Shown in pieces: positions 8,916-17,014 of a stretch of 64,000 nt of DNA (positions within the stretch are counted from its first letter, which is position 1; every line of letters starts with the position of its first letter). The notes below the pieces were generated by a model that was not told where the DNA came from, ran no database searches, and worked only from the letters and a program-made list of their open reading frames with translations. A program made the position numbers and the translations under genes. Source of the stretch: Afipia massiliensis (lineage in GTDB: Bacteria; Pseudomonadota; Alphaproteobacteria; Rhizobiales; Xanthobacteraceae); NCBI RefSeq assembly GCF_001006325.2, contig NZ_LBIA02000001.1, positions 2,171,501 to 2,235,500 of the forward strand, read 5' to 3'.

Positions 8916-9224
8916 ATGACCATGGCGATCGATGAGAAGACCCGGACGGAATTGGAAGCGGCGGTTTTTCGCCGCTTAGTCGAGCATCTGCGCGGGCGGA
9001 CCGATGTGCAGAATATCGACCTGATGAACCTCGCGGGCTTCTGCCGCAATTGTCTCTCCAACTGGCTGAAGGATGCCGCCGACGACAAGGGCGTGGCGCT
9101 CAGCAAGGACGAGAGCCGCGAGGCGGTGTACGGCATGCCTTACGAAACCTGGAAGGCGAAGCATCAGACCGAGGCGACGCCCGATCAGGTCGCCGCGATG
9201 AAAAAAAGCCACAGCGGCCACTGA
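8916..9224 (+). CDS. DUF1244 protein
   Basis: A 102-aa cytoplasmic helical protein typical of DUF1244: 'VFRRLVEHLRGRTDVQNIDLMNLAGFCRNCLSNW' in the first half, with the conserved CRNC cysteine pair near residue 45, and 'YGMPYETWKAKHQ' in the second. Family function is unknown; the two cysteines three residues apart suggest metal or redox chemistry, which is inference. A second ATG lies six nt in. Neighbours pyk and gapR are the same as in many Rhizobiales, supporting a core-genome role. Confidence 0.88.
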   Translation: MTMAIDEKTRTELEAAVFRRLVEHLRGRTDVQNIDLMNLAGFCRNCLSNWLKDAADDKGVALSKDESREAVYGMPYETWKAKHQTEATPDQVAAMKKSHSGH

Positions 9225-9336
9225 AACACGCAAGTGAAATCGGCTCGATTGGCGCCGGCTTTTCTTTCGCCTGTGGGTCACTGTGGATGACCGCGACTCC
9301 GCCTTGACGCGGCAGGCCTCACTCTTGAGTGTGATG

Positions 9337-9502
9337 CCAGTGTCCTGAATCCTTTCGTTCGCTTCATTTTGCAGCGCTTTCTGTAGCGAACGAAAGGATT
9401 CAAAGGGACACTGGAAACTAAAGTTGCTAGTGGTCTTTTGATTCTGACATTCGCAAAGAGAGTTGTTGAAACGGGATGCGAATGTCAGAATCAGATCACT
9501 AG
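9337..9502. repeat. Composite double-hairpin element, copy 1
   Basis: Hairpin A, 9337-9414: a 9-bp outer stem (CCAGTGTCC/GGACACTGG), a 3-nt right-side bulge, an 18-bp perfect inner stem and a 21-nt loop containing CAGCGC. A 12-nt AT-rich linker follows. Hairpin B, 9427-9502: a 9-bp outer stem, a TTTT/A internal loop, a 15-bp perfect inner stem (GATTCTGACATTCGC) and a 23-nt loop. The same architecture recurs at 25328 and 39104 with different stem sequences. It fills much of the DUF1244-gapR gap. Confidence 0.85.
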
Positions 9503-9571
9503 ATGACGTGCCGCGCACGCCCGCGATCAACCCCATTGATCAAGCCCCATTAAAGTTCAGGAGTACCTCCG

Positions 9572-9847
9572 ATGGCCACCACCTCGGCTGCCGTGAAAGA
9601 CGACGATACCGCGCACAGCTTCGCGAAGGGTCAGCTTAAGGCCATCATCGAGCGCATCGAGCGGCTTGAAGAAGAAAAGAAAACCATCAGCGACGACATC
9701 AAGGACGTCTATGGCGAAGCCAAGGGCAACGGCTTCGACGTGAAGGCGCTGCGCACCATCATCCGCATGCGCAAGCAGGACGCCGACGAGCGCCAGGAGC
9801 AGGAAACCATCCTGGAAACCTACATGCAGGCGCTGGGGATGCTGTAA
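9572..9847 (+). CDS. gapR: GapR-type nucleoid-associated protein (DUF2312)
   Basis: A 91-aa DUF2312 protein. The core '[30 protein letters not shown]' forms the coiled coil, followed by '[17 protein letters not shown]'. In Caulobacter the homologue GapR is an essential nucleoid protein that clamps overtwisted AT-rich DNA ahead of replication and transcription and stimulates topoisomerases. Length and sequence agree along the whole protein. A GGAGTACCTCCG segment before the ATG holds the ribosome binding site. The gene sits alone between a double-hairpin element and a strong terminator. Confidence 0.93.
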   Translation: MATTSAAVKDDDTAHSFAKGQLKAIIERIERLEEEKKTISDDIKDVYGEAKGNGFDVKALRTIIRMRKQDADERQEQETILETYMQALGML

Positions 9848-9885
9848 GCGTTCGCGTCCGGCAACGGACGCTGGCATCCTGACAA

Positions 9886-9911
9886 GATTCCCCGGCCTGA
9901 TCCGGGGAATC
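9886..9911. terminator. Terminator hairpin between gapR and the enoyl-CoA hydratase gene
   Basis: A perfect 10-bp stem, GATTCCCCGG with CCGGGGAATC, and a 6-nt loop between two converging genes. There is no long T-run; it probably acts in both directions. Confidence 0.55.
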
Positions 9912-9936
9912 GCACCTCTACAAGACGAGCGGCCTA

Positions 9937-10749
9937 CTATCGTCCCGTGAAAGCGGGCGGACGCTTCTCGATGAAGTGCTTCACGCCTTCCTTGAAGTCC
10001 TCGCTCTTGAGGCTGAGCGCCATTTCACGATCGGCAACGTCCATCGCCTCGTCGAGCGTCTGCATCGGCGTTTCCCACAGCTGCTTCTTGATCACGCGCA
10101 GTGACCGCGGCGACGACAGCTCGGCGAGTTCTTTGGCGTAGGCCATGACCGACGGCATCAGGTCGGCCGCCGGATAGATGCGGTCGACCAGCCCCAGCCG
10201 CAGCGCTTCATCGGCCTTCACCTTGCGGCCTGACATCAGCAGGTCGGTGGCGGCCGACAGGCCGATCAACCGCGGCAACGTCCAGCTCATGCCGTGCTCG
10301 GCGATCAGGCCGCGCCGCGCGAACGCTGTGGTGAACACGGCCTCCTGCGCGGCGAAGCGCATGTCGCAGAACAGCGCGAAACACATGCCGAGACCGGCGC
10401 AGGGTCCGTTGATTGCCGCGATGATCGGTTTCGGAATCGCGGGGAAGTAAGTGTTCTTGCGCTGGAAGTCGGGGCGCGAATTCGCATCGATGGGGGTATC
10501 GGCGACTTCGGTCAGACCACCGGCCGCGCTGATGCTGGATAGCCGTTTCATGTCGGCGCCGGCGCAGAAGCCGCGGCCCGCGCCAGTCAGCACGATAACG
10601 CGGACGTTGTCGTCGGCCTTGGCCTGCTCCATGGCGTTGCGGACTTCCTGACCCATCACGGAAGTCCACGCGTTGAGCTGTTCGGGGCGATTGAGGGTGA
10701 CGATGGCGACGCGATCGGTGACCCTGTAGTCGATCTCGGCAAAGGACAC
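9937..10749 (-). CDS. Enoyl-CoA hydratase/isomerase family protein
   Basis: A 270-aa crotonase-fold enzyme. Oxyanion-hole segments are visible: 'GAGRGFCAGADMKRL' near residue 65 and 'AAINGPCAGLGMCFALFCD' near residue 115. At the catalytic positions I see 'RRGLIAEHGMSWTLPRLIG', with E as a candidate acid/base residue. Such proteins hydrate or isomerise enoyl-CoA esters in fatty-acid or aromatic-acid breakdown; the exact substrate cannot be read. The GTG start at 10749 is preferred because AGGAG lies about 8 nt before it; upstream in-frame codons are poor in character. No other beta-oxidation gene is adjacent. Confidence 0.88.
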   Translation of the reverse strand: MSFAEIDYRVTDRVAIVTLNRPEQLNAWTSVMGQEVRNAMEQAKADDNVRVIVLTGAGRGFCAGADMKRLSSISAAGGLTEVADTPIDANSRPDFQRKNTYFPAIPKPIIAAINGPCAGLGMCFALFCDMRFAAQEAVFTTAFARRGLIAEHGMSWTLPRLIGLSAATDLLMSGRKVKADEALRLGLVDRIYPAADLMPSVMAYAKELAELSSPRSLRVIKKQLWETPMQTLDEAMDVADREMALSLKSEDFKEGVKHFIEKRPPAFTGR

Positions 10750-10865
10750 GGTGTTTCTCCTGGTGCTTGTTGTTGTTGGTTGATGCAGCACAGAATGCGC
10801 GGTCCCGATGCCGGGCGCAATCGTGCGACAGATTTAAGAGGAAAGCGTTGAAGCGCCGCGCCGTG

Positions 10866-12494
10866 TTACCGCAGCGCTGCGGTGCGCATGGCGAACGTCG
10901 TCGTCGACAGCGTCGTAGTCGCCGAGCCGGTGAACTTCTCGCAGACGATGCCCATTTGCGGATCGTTCGAGAACGTCATTGCCACCGCTGCGTTCGGCTT
11001 GACGAAATGCGTGCGCATTACCGTCATGTCCTGATCGCCGAGAACTGAGGCGACCATCGAGGTGCTGGCGCTTGGCGCAAGGATCATCGCGCGCAGCCAG
11101 ATGTCGTTTGTCTGGGAGGCCTGCTTGATCCGGGTCGCAGTCGCGATCTTGCCCTGTGGTGCCTTGGCGATCGCCGCAGCGGAGGCGTTGATGTCCGCGC
11201 CGGACATGGGGTTCGGAGCGAGCGATGCAACGCGCGGGCTGCGCGGCAGCGGCGCGCTGGCCGCGACGACCTTGGCGCGATCGAGCGGAGCATCCGCCGG
11301 CGCGTAGGCGAGCGCCTGCGAGACGTTCTGCGGCAGGCTTGCGGTGAATTGCGGATCGGCGGCGACGACGGCGCCGCGGGCCTTGAGGGCGGCGATCTGG
11401 GCCTCTGCCGCGGGCTTCGGCGCCGGTTCGTTATCCCAGAAGCCGCGGGCGTTGATGATGTCGATGGGCGATTGCGGGGCGTATTCGTCGGCGGGAATCG
11501 GCTTGAGTGCGGCTTGCGGCTTGGGCAGCGGAACGGTCTTGGTATCAGCCGAAGCGACCTGATAGGACGCCGCGCCTGCGGGCTTCGCGCGCGGCAGCGG
11601 CACGCGCTCGAGAAGTTTTTCGGCGGCGGCCGTGACGGTGGCCTTGGCGTTGTCGGCAGCAGCCAGCGCGACAGGAACAACCTTGCGGCGCGCCGCGTCG
11701 TTACCGGCTTCTTCCTCGTCATCCGCCTGCTTGCGGCCGAACAGCGAGGCCAGGAAGGTGCGCGACTTCGACGGCGCTGCGACATCCTCGCCATTGCCGC
11801 GGCGCTCGATGTCGGCGAGCGCCAGTTCGTAGCCCTTCAGCGGCTGGCCGTTGGACGGCACATGCACCGTACGGCCGTCCGGGAAGACGCGCGCGAGTTG
11901 ATCGTGGGTCATGCGCGGCCAGTGGCGGATGCTGCCGACGTCGAGATGCACGAAGGGCGATCCGGAGGTGGGGTAGAAACCGACACCGCCGCGCTGCAGG
12001 CGAAGTCCGGCGAAACGAATCTGCTCGAGCGGCACGCTGGGGATGAAGAAGTCCAGCGCCTGGCCCTGCATATGCTGGCTGTGGCGCGCCACGCCCGAGG
12101 AGCGGCGGCGGAGCATGGAATTGGTGGCGGGCGAGCGATAGGCGGAGATGATCTGGATCGGCTGTTTGCCGTCGACGTCGCGATAGACTTCCCAGACGAT
12201 GTCGAACAGCCGCCGGTCCATCGTGGTGGAATCCTGGCTGCGCCAGTCGCGCAGGAAGTGATTGAGCTTCTTCAGCGCGGCCTCGTCGTAACGGCCGTGG
12301 CGCTTGAAGGTGACGGTAAGGTCTTCGCCGGAATGGGTGTGATGGAAGGAGAGGGTGCGGGTGTCGCCGTCGGCGGTGGCGTTATGGACGGAGCGGGCGT
12401 TGGTCGCGATCAGCAGCAGCGAGGCGAGGCCGACGCGCACCGAGGTGCGCGAAAGCCATCCAAAGCCAATGCTGCGTGGAAAACCGCCCGCCAC
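10866..12494 (-). CDS. DUF882/M15-like murein hydrolase with long C-terminal extension
   Basis: A 542-aa envelope protein with an N-terminal hydrophobic anchor. The DUF882 (YcbK-like, M15 metallopeptidase fold) domain spans about residues 45-215. Zinc-site features are present: 'SQHMQGQALDFF' (H...D) and 'VHLDVGSIRHWPR' (second histidine pair). The remaining 320 residues are Ala/Pro-rich low complexity plus a conserved end, much longer than E. coli YcbK (182 aa). It probably trims peptidoglycan peptides. The start is a GTG. It lies downstream of the L,D-transpeptidase on the same strand but is separated from it by a terminator and an iteron array, so it likely has its own promoter. Confidence 0.82.
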   Translation of the reverse strand: MAGGFPRSIGFGWLSRTSVRVGLASLLLIATNARSVHNATADGDTRTLSFHHTHSGEDLTVTFKRHGRYDEAALKKLNHFLRDWRSQDSTTMDRRLFDIVWEVYRDVDGKQPIQIISAYRSPATNSMLRRRSSGVARHSQHMQGQALDFFIPSVPLEQIRFAGLRLQRGGVGFYPTSGSPFVHLDVGSIRHWPRMTHDQLARVFPDGRTVHVPSNGQPLKGYELALADIERRGNGEDVAAPSKSRTFLASLFGRKQADDEEEAGNDAARRKVVPVALAAADNAKATVTAAAEKLLERVPLPRAKPAGAASYQVASADTKTVPLPKPQAALKPIPADEYAPQSPIDIINARGFWDNEPAPKPAAEAQIAALKARGAVVAADPQFTASLPQNVSQALAYAPADAPLDRAKVVAASAPLPRSPRVASLAPNPMSGADINASAAAIAKAPQGKIATATRIKQASQTNDIWLRAMILAPSASTSMVASVLGDQDMTVMRTHFVKPNAAVAMTFSNDPQMGIVCEKFTGSATTTLSTTTFAMRTAALR

Positions 12495-12626
12495 TCAGAA
12501 TCCCGTCAGCCGTCAGTTTGTTTAGGTGATCCCCCGCTACCCCACGCAACGGGAGAGGATGAACATGGTCTTAAGGCAGGGGGGTTAAGCGTTATTTACC
12601 AATCCCCGCGCCGCGTTGGTTAGCTT

Positions 12627-12735
12627 CCCAAGTCTTGTTCTTCCCAAGTCTTAGTTTTCCCGAGTCTTAGTTTCCCCAAGTCTTTAGCGATCCCAATTCT
12701 TTACGAACCCAAGTCCCCGAGCCTGACCCAAGTCT
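12627..12735. repeat. Seven-copy 16-bp-phased iteron array (CCCAAGTCT)
   Basis: The core CCCAAGTCT or a close variant starts at 12627, 12643, 12659, 12675, 12692, 12708 and 12727. The periods are 16, 16, 16, 17, 16 and 19 bp, and the consensus unit is TTCCCAAGTCTTAGTT. It lies 130-240 nt upstream of the DUF882 start, in a 428-bp non-coding gap whose only other clear feature is the terminator of the upstream gene. Confidence 0.75.
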
Positions 12736-12835
12736 GTCACAGGCCCGTGAAGACCGGAGTATGCCCTCCGGAGTATGGCAAAAAAGGGCCGTCGGGCCGA
12801 TCCGGCCCGGAATGCTTTGTCGGCAATGGTTAATG

Positions 12836-12863
12836 AAAAAGGGCCCCGCCAACGGCGGAGCCC
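12836..12863 (-). terminator. Terminator of the L,D-transpeptidase gene
   Basis: On the minus strand GGGCTCCGCC, a GTT loop and GGCGGGGCCC (10 bp, one G-T pair) are followed by TTTTT, 60 nt after the stop codon. Confidence 0.8.
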
Positions 12864-12922
12864 TTTCAAACTGTGGAAATCGGGGAAAATCGGCGCTTTT
12901 GGGCCGGTTCCAGCGAAGTTCC

Positions 12923-14992
12923 TTAGCGAACCACCCGGCGCTGACGCACGGGGGCCGGCGGCGGGGTCGGAGGTCCAAACAGGCGCTCGAAGAAGCCCAT
13001 GCCGCTGTTGCTGGCGAAGCTATCGCCGGGAACGCGCACGTTGGTCGGGCGGACGTAGTTCGGCTGGGCGTGGGACACGGCGGTTTCCATGTCGCGGCCT
13101 TCGCTGCCCTTGAGCAGTGCAAGCACCCTGGAATCGCGGCTGTAGATATCCTTGCGGAATTCGAGCTTGCCCGCGCTGTCCACGAATGCGGTCTGATAGG
13201 TGATGTTGACCGGGATCGGCGTCGGGAAGTTGATGTTGACCTCGCTGCGGCCGTACATGCCCTTGATCTTCTCGGATGTGTAGTTGTCCTTCGGCAGCAC
13301 GATGCTCAGCAGGTTCGCGGCGTACTGGTCGGGGTTCTGCACGCGCATGCAGCCGTGGCTGAAGGCGCGCTCTTCCTTGGCGAACAGGTGCTTGTCCGGC
13401 GTGTCGTGCTGATAGACCAGGAACTTGTTCGGGAAGTTGAAGCGGATGCGGCCGAGCGCATTGGCTTCGCCCGGCGGCTGCGAGATGCGGATGCTGCCGT
13501 CAGCGGCGCGCGCGAGTTTCAGGCCCATGCGGTCGAGCACGGTCGGGTCCTGCGCCAGTGCGGGCAGGTACTCGTTGTAGATGATCGATGGCGGCACGTT
13601 CCAGGTCGGATTGACGGTGATGAACTTCATCGTCTCGGTCAGTTCCGGGGTCGCATGCTTGCCGGGCTTGCCGACGACGACGCGCGTGGTCCAGACCTGC
13701 TTGTCGCCTTGCATCAGCTTGAGCGAATAGTCGGGAATGTTGAGGATCACATAGGCGTCGCCCAGCGCCTTCGCGCCGAGTTCGCGCGGCAGCCAGCGCC
13801 AGCGCTCCATGTTGACGCGCACGATGTCGATCTTGCGGTCGTTCCTGGGGCCGTTGAGCGCGCGCACCGTGGCGTTGTCGAGCACGCCGGTCGCCTTCAG
13901 GTCGTTGCTCGACTGGAATTTGCGGACAGCATCGGCGACCGCCGCGTCATAGCGCTTGTCGGCAGCGTTCTCTGCGACATGAAGCTTGGCGCGCAACGCC
14001 GGCACGCGTTCGTCTTCCATTACGACCGGATTGGCATTCTTCTTGGTCGGCTTGACGAACTTGAGCACGTCGCCTTCGGCGATGTGCTTCGAGGTGTCCT
14101 CGGTCACGCCGCGCAGCTCGGCGAGCTTCGCCTTCAGAGCCTGATAACCCTTGTGCGGCGGGTTATAGCCCGCCAGCGCCGCCGACGCGTCGCGCGCCGT
14201 CGATACATTGATCAGGACCTCGACCGGATCGACCGGGTGCTCGGGGTACGAAATGTCCGCGCTCACGCGCGAGTAGTGCATGCGGCCGCTTTGCGCGTGG
14301 CGCGCATAGTCGAGCATGCTTTCGGTCAGGCGCAATTCCGCCTCGGCCTGTGCGTCAGGTGTGGTCGCAGCGGCGAAATCCGGCGTCGGATAATCGGCGG
14401 CATTCAGGCCGTCGCTGCTCGCGTCCTTGAGGCGCGCGATCACGCTCTTGGCGCGGGCGGTCGCGGCGCCGGCTTCGCTCCAGAGCGGAGCGTAGTTGCG
14501 GTCCTTGTAGAAGTTCTCGACAGCGGTGCGCTCGTTCTTGCGGTCGAAGTAGCGCGCGCCCTTGGCAGCGATCAGGTCGCGCAGCTTGTCGGCAACCGGC
14601 TGATCGGCTGCGGCGACGGCCGGAGCGGCCTTGGCAGGTTCGGTCTTCGGAGACTCGACGGCGGGGGCTGGGACTGCTGCTGTTGCTGCCGGCGGAGTTG
14701 CGGTTGGTGCCGTTGCGGTCGGCGCCGTTGCAGCCGGAGGAACAGTTGCCGTGGTGGCCGGAGCGGCGGCTGCGGTGTCGGGCTTGAAGTCGTTCACCGT
14801 CGGCGGCGGCACGTTGGCGGGCTCGGGAAGCGGGACCGCGGCATCGATGGCGAGATCTGCAGGGCTCTTGGCGGGACCAGACTGCGCATGGGCGGTGGTC
14901 GCGGCGACAGAGAGGAATGTAGCGGCCACGGCCATCAAAATCCGGTCGAAGCCCTGAGGGCTCTTGCGGTGGCCGGTCGAAAAGTCACGCAT
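12923..14992 (-). CDS. L,D-transpeptidase (YcbB type, YkuD catalytic domain)
   Basis: A 689-aa exported protein. Signal peptide residues are about 17-38 (ending AAHA-like), followed by an Ala/Pro/Thr-rich linker of about 90 residues, a scaffold domain, a peptidoglycan-binding motif ('LKATGVLDNATVRALN', about residue 385) and a YkuD domain with 'HDTPDKHLF' and the catalytic 'SHGCMRVQNP' (Cys about 550). It forms 3-3 cross-links or attaches proteins to peptidoglycan. The ATG at 14992 is chosen because the signal peptide follows; in-frame sequence to 15079 exists. An 11-bp direct repeat (ATTCTCGCACC) spans the start codon. The 363-nt gap to the next gene shows nothing else. Confidence 0.9.
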   Translation of the reverse strand: MRDFSTGHRKSPQGFDRILMAVAATFLSVAATTAHAQSGPAKSPADLAIDAAVPLPEPANVPPPTVNDFKPDTAAAAPATTATVPPAATAPTATAPTATPPAATAAVPAPAVESPKTEPAKAAPAVAAADQPVADKLRDLIAAKGARYFDRKNERTAVENFYKDRNYAPLWSEAGAATARAKSVIARLKDASSDGLNAADYPTPDFAAATTPDAQAEAELRLTESMLDYARHAQSGRMHYSRVSADISYPEHPVDPVEVLINVSTARDASAALAGYNPPHKGYQALKAKLAELRGVTEDTSKHIAEGDVLKFVKPTKKNANPVVMEDERVPALRAKLHVAENAADKRYDAAVADAVRKFQSSNDLKATGVLDNATVRALNGPRNDRKIDIVRVNMERWRWLPRELGAKALGDAYVILNIPDYSLKLMQGDKQVWTTRVVVGKPGKHATPELTETMKFITVNPTWNVPPSIIYNEYLPALAQDPTVLDRMGLKLARAADGSIRISQPPGEANALGRIRFNFPNKFLVYQHDTPDKHLFAKEERAFSHGCMRVQNPDQYAANLLSIVLPKDNYTSEKIKGMYGRSEVNINFPTPIPVNITYQTAFVDSAGKLEFRKDIYSRDSRVLALLKGSEGRDMETAVSHAQPNYVRPTNVRVPGDSFASNSGMGFFERLFGPPTPPPAPVRQRRVVR

Positions 14993-15355
14993 TCTCGCAC
15001 CCCAATTCTCGCACCCTGTCGGGTGAAACTGCCCCGGCATGGAACAGCTCATGATGGTTTCCGTCACTGCCTGATGCAAAAGCGCCGGCCAGATCGGTAG
15101 TTGCTACGCAGTTTCGCATTGAAAACACTGCGAAACATACACGCACGAAACGCTACACGCGCCAGCTTGAAGCGGCCAGCCGCCGCCAGATCAACTCGAA
15201 GTCATCGCACAGGAAGTGACTTCAATTCGGCATGTCTTGCAACGGTTTGCGCGCATTGCCGCGCGCTTTTCCTGTGTCTGTCACCGCGCCGCAACGGTTC
15301 GAATATGAGTAACGAAAAAGCCGTGCCGGCGTTCCATGCCGCAGTGATTCGCGTT

Positions 15356-16867
15356 TCAGCGCGAAGGGTCGGATTCCGTGCCGGAGGCCGCGGCCTCGTC
15401 CAGTTTCCGGTACAGCGTCGAGCGGCCGATCTTCAATCGCCGCGCGACCTCGGACATCTGGCCGCGATAATGGGCGATGGCGAAACGGATGGTTTCCGCC
15501 TCCATGTCATCGAGGGCGCGCATTTCGCCGTCCTCGCCGAGCATGGACAGCGTTCCGTACGCAGACATGAATCCGGCTGGCGCGGGTGACGGAGCGATTG
15601 GTATTTCGGCACCTGCAACGGTCTCGCCGGGAGAGGAGGGCGGGCTGTCCATGACCACCGGCTCCGCCTCGTAAACCGGGGCCAGGGACATTCCACCGGT
15701 CTGCGGAAAATCATCCGGTCCAAGCTGGCCGCCGTCGCTCATCACCACGGCGCGATACACCGCATTTTCAAGCTGGCGGACGTTGCCGGGCCACGTCAGT
15801 TGTCCCAGCATCGCCATGGCTTCGCCGCTGACGCTGGTCACGGGCCGGTTCTCTTCGGCGGCGATGCGCGTCATGAAATGCCGCACCAGATGCGGGATGT
15901 CTTCGCGGCGCGTGCGCAGCGGCGGAATCGTCAGCGGCAAAACGTGCAGCCGGTAAAACAGGTCTTCGCGGAATGCACCGGCCTTCACCTGATTGAGCAG
16001 GTTGCGGTTGGTCGCCGATACGATCCGTACATCGACCTTCACGGGCTTGCGCCCGCCGACCGCTTCGACCTCGCCCTGCTGCAGGGCGCGCAGCAGTTTC
16101 ACCTGCGCCGCCAGCGGCAGTTCGCTGATCTCGTCGAGGAACAGCGTGCCGCCATTGGCCTCGACGAATTTGCCTGCGTGACGTTCGGTGGCGCCGGTGA
16201 ACGCGCCCTTCTCGTGGCCGAACAGCAGCGACTCCACCAGATTGTCCGGGATCGCGCCGCAGTTCACGGTGATGAACGGCTTGGCGCTGCGCTCGGAGGA
16301 GCCGTGGATGGCACGGGCGATCAATTCCTTGCCGACGCCGGATTCTCCTTCGATCAGCACCGGGATCGTGGAGGCTGCAGCCTTCTTGCCCATCGAAATG
16401 ACGTGGTTCATCGTCTCGGAGCGGGTGACGATGTCGGCGAAGGTGAGTTTGCCCTCGCGGCGATGGCGGATGCGCTGCAGTTCGCCTTTCAGCGCACTGG
16501 CATTGAGGGCGTTGCGCAAGGACACCTGCAGGCGCTCGATGCCGACCGGCTTCACCACGAAATCATGCGCGCCCGCGCGCATCGCGGAGACGACGTTGTC
16601 GATCCCGCCATGGGCGGTCTGCACGATCACCGGAACATCGAGGCCGGCGTCGCGAATTCTGGCCAGCACGCCCATACCGTCGAGGCCGGGCATGACAAGG
16701 TCGAGCACCAGGGCGTCGACGGGTTTGGTGTCGGGATTGATCAGATGGGCGAGGGCGGCATCGCCGCTATCGACTGTCACGGCGTCGTAACCGCAACGTT
16801 GCACCATGTTTTCGACGAGGCGCCGCTGTACGGCATCGTCGTCGGCAATCAGAATGGTCGCAACCAT
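15356..16867 (-). CDS. Sigma-54-dependent response regulator, NtrC class (TacA-like)
   Basis: A 503-aa regulator with three domains. The receiver (1-120) has the acidic pocket near residues 9-11, phospho-acceptor D56 and K106. The AAA+ domain (about 145-375) has Walker A GESGVGKE at 174-181, GAFTGA at 221-226 for sigma-54 contact and 'GGTLFLDEI' as Walker B. A Fis-type HTH lies at about 455-495 ([17 protein letters not shown]). It should activate sigma-54 promoters when phosphorylated. No partner kinase is adjacent. A perfect CtrA box lies 69 nt upstream, which recalls Caulobacter tacA, a CtrA-activated gene of this class; orthology is inference. Confidence 0.92.
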   Translation of the reverse strand: MVATILIADDDAVQRRLVENMVQRCGYDAVTVDSGDAALAHLINPDTKPVDALVLDLVMPGLDGMGVLARIRDAGLDVPVIVQTAHGGIDNVVSAMRAGAHDFVVKPVGIERLQVSLRNALNASALKGELQRIRHRREGKLTFADIVTRSETMNHVISMGKKAAASTIPVLIEGESGVGKELIARAIHGSSERSAKPFITVNCGAIPDNLVESLLFGHEKGAFTGATERHAGKFVEANGGTLFLDEISELPLAAQVKLLRALQQGEVEAVGGRKPVKVDVRIVSATNRNLLNQVKAGAFREDLFYRLHVLPLTIPPLRTRREDIPHLVRHFMTRIAAEENRPVTSVSGEAMAMLGQLTWPGNVRQLENAVYRAVVMSDGGQLGPDDFPQTGGMSLAPVYEAEPVVMDSPPSSPGETVAGAEIPIAPSPAPAGFMSAYGTLSMLGEDGEMRALDDMEAETIRFAIAHYRGQMSEVARRLKIGRSTLYRKLDEAAASGTESDPSR

Positions 16868-16935
16868 GGCATTCCCCGCAACTCTGGACTATCTCAACAA
16901 CATGTCTCGAATCGGGGCACTCTCGCCGATGCCGA

Positions 16936-16950
16936 TTAACGACCTCTTAA
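16936..16950 (-). promoter_or_regulatory. Perfect CtrA-type box TTAA-N7-TTAA
   Basis: TTAA at 16936-16939, seven bases, TTAA at 16947-16950. It is 69 nt upstream of the response-regulator start and 65 nt upstream of the M3 peptidase start, which is divergent. CtrA is the alphaproteobacterial cell-cycle regulator that recognises this pattern. Confidence 0.55.
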
Positions 16951-17014
16951 GAGTTGGCTTCTTTGGCAAGTGCTGCAATCGTCCTGAACGATCTTGAACA
17001 TCACGGGTTGAAAT

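Noticed and set aside
9337-9502. Possible CRISPR array or IS remnant in the repeat-rich gap
   Set aside because: The repeats are inverted hairpins without direct repeats and spacers, and no transposase coding sequence is present.
12761-15100. A 779-codon open frame on the plus strand
   Set aside because: It is antisense to the L,D-transpeptidase, has Arg/Gly-rich low-information sequence and no domain. High GC content produces such frames opposite real genes.
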